DNA of 13,998 nucleotides from contig DBVQ01000100.1 in the NCBI GenBank assembly GCA_002308155.1, forward strand, positions 7,910-21,907. Reading direction: 5' to 3'. Position numbers and translations under genes: made by a program. The stretch comes from Christensenella sp. UBA1260 (GTDB lineage: Bacteria > Bacillota > Clostridia > Christensenellales > CAG-917). Below the pieces are notes generated by a model, which was given only the letters and a program-made list of their open reading frames with translations, did not search any database and had not been told where the DNA came from. Below are positions 12,597-13,998 of this stretch, one piece after another (position 1 is the stretch's first letter; each line of letters starts with the position of its first letter).

Positions 12597-12679
12597 TGTA
12601 TTACCTCCTCTAACCAGTCTCGCCGACATAGGTGCAAGCATTTTCCGCTTGACTTAAAAAACCACTTTCGAGCGGCTCG
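12597..12679 (-). promoter_or_regulatory. rplU leader, possible autoregulatory RNA
   Basis: The predicted untranslated leader is about 83 nt. It can form CGAG-CCG-CTCG at its 5' end, AAGC...GCTT around GGAAAAT, and GTC-GGCGA-GAC flanked by ACC/GGT just before AGAGGAGG. L21 operons in Firmicutes are known to carry an L21 leader that senses ribosomal protein; whether this leader belongs to that family I cannot confirm without a covariance search. Confidence 0.4.
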
Positions 12680-12685
12680 GGTAAT

Positions 12686-12714
12686 ACTTTATCAAACCAC
12701 CGCATTTTTGTCAA
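12686..12714 (-). promoter_or_regulatory. rplU operon promoter
   Basis: Minus-strand -35 TTGACA (12714-12709, perfect), 17-bp spacer, -10 TAAAGT (12691-12686) with TGA upstream. Transcription would start near 12679. Confidence 0.82.
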
Positions 12715-12785
12715 ACGATTTTTACATCTTTTATTATTTATATATAAATATAGAACAAACACATCTCTATTTAGACTAAATATTA

Positions 12786-12814
12786 TTGACTTTGCCATAC
12801 CGATAGTATAAAAT
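12786..12814 (+). promoter_or_regulatory. tRNA-Leu promoter
   Basis: TTGACT (12786-12791), 17-bp spacer, TAAAAT (12809-12814). The predicted start near 12821 is a few bases before the mature tRNA 5' end. Confidence 0.75.
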
Positions 12815-12824
12815 ACCCTTGCTC

Positions 12825-12913
12825 GCGGTCATGGCGAAATTGGCAGACGCGTAAGATTCAGGTTCTTATGAGCATATTAGTTCATGCAGGTTCAAGTCCT
12901 GTTGACCGCACCA
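12825..12913 (+). tRNA. tRNA-Leu (anticodon CAG)
   Basis: Class II tRNA of 89 nt with encoded CCA. Acceptor GCGGTCA (12825-12831) pairs with TGACCGC (12903-12909), discriminator A. Anticodon stem TAAGA/TCTTA closes the loop TTCAGGT, giving anticodon CAG that reads CUG. The long variable arm ATGAGC/GTTCAT is typical of leucine tRNAs, and the T arm carries GGTTCAAGTCC. Confidence 0.96.
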
Positions 12914-12918
12914 AACAA

Positions 12919-12967
12919 AATAATACGAACCCTGACGTGAAGTTGGAGTTCGTATTATTATTTTTTT
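12919..12967 (+). terminator. Terminator after tRNA-Leu
   Basis: AATAATACGAAC (12919-12930) pairs perfectly with GTTCGTATTATT (12948-12959), extended inward by CC/GG, followed by a run of T. It starts 6 nt after the tRNA CCA. Confidence 0.9.
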
Positions 12968-12980
12968 ACAATTATTTTTA

Positions 12981-13093
12981 GCACTTTTGTGGTAATTACA
13001 CAAAAAAATATTTGCTATTTCGTGGTAATATTTAAAAATAATTATGCATTTTTGTGGTAAATTATATAAAATTGCTTGCAGTTTTGTGGTAAT
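12981..13093 (+). repeat. Four phased 16-bp direct repeats
   Basis: Copies at 12981-12996, 13014-13029, 13046-13061 and 13078-13093 follow the pattern GC-N-NTTTTGTGGTAA-T with few changes; the GTGGTAA core is identical in all four. Start-to-start distances are 33, 32 and 32 bp, close to three DNA helical turns, so all copies face the same side. Spacers are AT-rich and unrelated. The last copy overlaps the -35 region of the ATPase promoter, suggesting cooperative binding of a regulator. Confidence 0.85.
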
Positions 13094-13104
13094 GTGTATA
13101 TACT
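13076..13104 (+). promoter_or_regulatory. Promoter of the ATPase gene
   Basis: TTGCAG (13076-13081), 17-bp spacer, TATACT (13099-13104). Repeat copy 4 covers most of the -35 and the start of the spacer. GGAGG (13111-13115) lies 8 nt before ATG 13124, so the leader is short. Confidence 0.7.
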
Positions 13105-13123
13105 AAACATGGAGGTTGATACT

Positions 13124-13998
13124 ATGGCTAATGATTATAACGATGAATATGAACTTGCTATTAAAAAAGGATGTTATATTGAAAGAGATTGTTATTCCAA
13201 ATTGTTGGATTGGAAAAATAGGAAGGCAAGAAATCATAATGCTTTATTTTTGAGAGGAGCTAGACGAGTTGGAAAATCTGCTTTAGCACTTGAACTAGCT
13301 CATAAAGAATATAAATCATTTATTAAAATATCATTTGATAGGGCAAATGATAATCTAAAAAATCTATTTATAAATGAATTAGATGATTTAGATTATTTTT
13401 ATTCAGTTTTAGAAACGTCATTTTCCAAAAAGCTGTACACAGGAGAATCGTTAATAATTCTAGACGAAATCCAATTATTTAAACCTGCAAGACAAGCTAT
13501 TAAAACGTTACTGCTTGATGGAAGATATGATATTATTGAAACTGGTTCTTTAGCTTCAATTGTAAAAACATACGATGATGAGGACTATTTACTCCCTAGT
13601 GAGGAAACAAAAATAGATGTAAATCCTATTTCTTTTACAGAATATTTAAAAGCATGTGATGATGATTTGTCTCTTGATTTGATGAATACATGTTTTGAAA
13701 AGAAAAAAATACTTGGCGTAGCATATCGTAAAATTTATTTAAAATTTAGAGAGTATTTATTTGTTGGGGGAATGCCTGCACCATTATCGACTTATTTAAA
13801 AACCAAGAGTCTAATAGAAGCAGAAGAAATCAAAAGAGAAATAATAGAATTATATCGCGATGATTTCGCCAAACAAAAAAACGAAAACCCAATTTATGTT
13901 TCATCTATTTTTGATATGATTCCTAGTGAATTATCAAATCATGACAAAAGATTTAAATATTCTCACATTAACAGCCAAGCTAGAGAAAGAGAATATAA
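13124..13998 (+). CDS. AAA-family ATPase (AAA_14/DUF4143-like), 3' end cut by window
   Basis: Open from ATG 13124 to the window end without stop; 291 residues visible. The N-terminal AAA domain has Walker A FLRGARRVGKSAL (Lys51), Walker B SLIILDEIQLF (Asp114, Glu115), a sensor-like segment IIETGSLASIV, and the FREYLFVGGMPAPLSTYL stretch typical of the AAA_14/DUF4143 proteins, which usually continue for another 100-150 residues with a DUF4143 domain. Function of this family is poorly known; members are often on accessory DNA, sometimes suggested in toxin-antitoxin or defence settings. Codon use is strongly AT-rich (17% and 33% GC in two 60-base lines counted, against 57% in a thyA line), unlike every other gene here. 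It sits just downstream of a tRNA gene, so horizontal acquisition is likely. The repeat array upstream implies tight control. Confidence 0.82.
   Translation, partial: MANDYNDEYELAIKKGCYIERDCYSKLLDWKNRKARNHNALFLRGARRVGKSALALELAHKEYKSFIKISFDRANDNLKNLFINELDDLDYFYSVLETSFSKKLYTGESLIILDEIQLFKPARQAIKTLLLDGRYDIIETGSLASIVKTYDDEDYLLPSEETKIDVNPISFTEYLKACDDDLSLDLMNTCFEKKKILGVAYRKIYLKFREYLFVGGMPAPLSTYLKTKSLIEAEEIKREIIELYRDDFAKQKNENPIYVSSIFDMIPSELSNHDKRFKYSHINSQAREREY

Noticed and set aside
12327..12779. 150-aa plus-strand open frame opposite rplU and its promoter
   Set aside because: Covers the L21 coding sequence, leader and promoter; no ribosome site or domain.
12981..13093. CRISPR array
   Set aside because: Repeats are only 16 bp, spacers 16-17 bp and AT-rich, and the last repeat sits inside a promoter; no cas genes.

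Overview
The window looks like a chromosomal segment of a low-to-mid GC Gram-positive bacterium, most likely an uncultured Clostridia-type Firmicute. The evidence is strong AGGAGG ribosome binding sites, sigma-A-like promoters with 17-bp spacers, compact operons, short T-tailed terminators, an rplU-prp-rpmA operon whose L27 carries the N-terminal extension removed by Prp, and a tetrahydrofolate (THF) riboswitch of the kind known from Clostridia. The species cannot be fixed from the sequence.

Layout. 1-1250: a CaCA-type Na+/Ca2+ exchanger on the plus strand, sharing a bidirectional terminator with the next operon. 1256-4965: a minus-strand folate operon folC-folE-folP-folBK. Its promoter lies at 4937-4965, and its leader is a THF riboswitch (about 4825-4927) followed by a hairpin that buries the folC ribosome binding site; folC starts at TTG 4779. 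4966-5138: the divergent intergenic region with a palindrome and the promoter of the next unit. 5139-8295: a plus-strand group of an intracellular GH2 glycosidase, thymidylate synthase and dihydrofolate reductase, ended by a strong terminator. 8361-8700: two tandem 126-bp repeats plus partial copies, each carrying a minus-strand terminator-like hairpin. 8699-9370: a minus-strand NYN/PIN-like protein with a Pro-Ala linker. 9463-11158: divergent ogg (minus) and plsC-like (plus) genes, both with promoters placed so that their mRNAs should be leaderless. 11225-11590: a GC-rich, hairpin-dense stretch without a convincing gene. 11680-12714: the minus-strand operon rplU-prp-rpmA with promoter and terminator. 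12786-12967: a tRNA-Leu(CAG) with promoter and terminator. 12981-13998: four phased direct repeats, then the start of an AT-rich AAA ATPase gene cut off by the window end.

How the genes work together. FolE, FolBK, FolP and FolC make dihydropterin, dihydropteroate and polyglutamylated folate from GTP and pABA. ThyA consumes methylene-THF and yields dihydrofolate, which the adjacent DHFR reduces. The THF riboswitch would close the loop by repressing the synthesis operon when reduced folate is plentiful. No folQ or pab genes are in the window.

The most notable items are the riboswitch with a visible alternative pairing that could free the folC start, the tandem repeat/terminator array at 8361-8700, the paired leaderless promoters of ogg and plsC, and the helically phased repeat array in front of the foreign-looking ATPase next to the tRNA gene.
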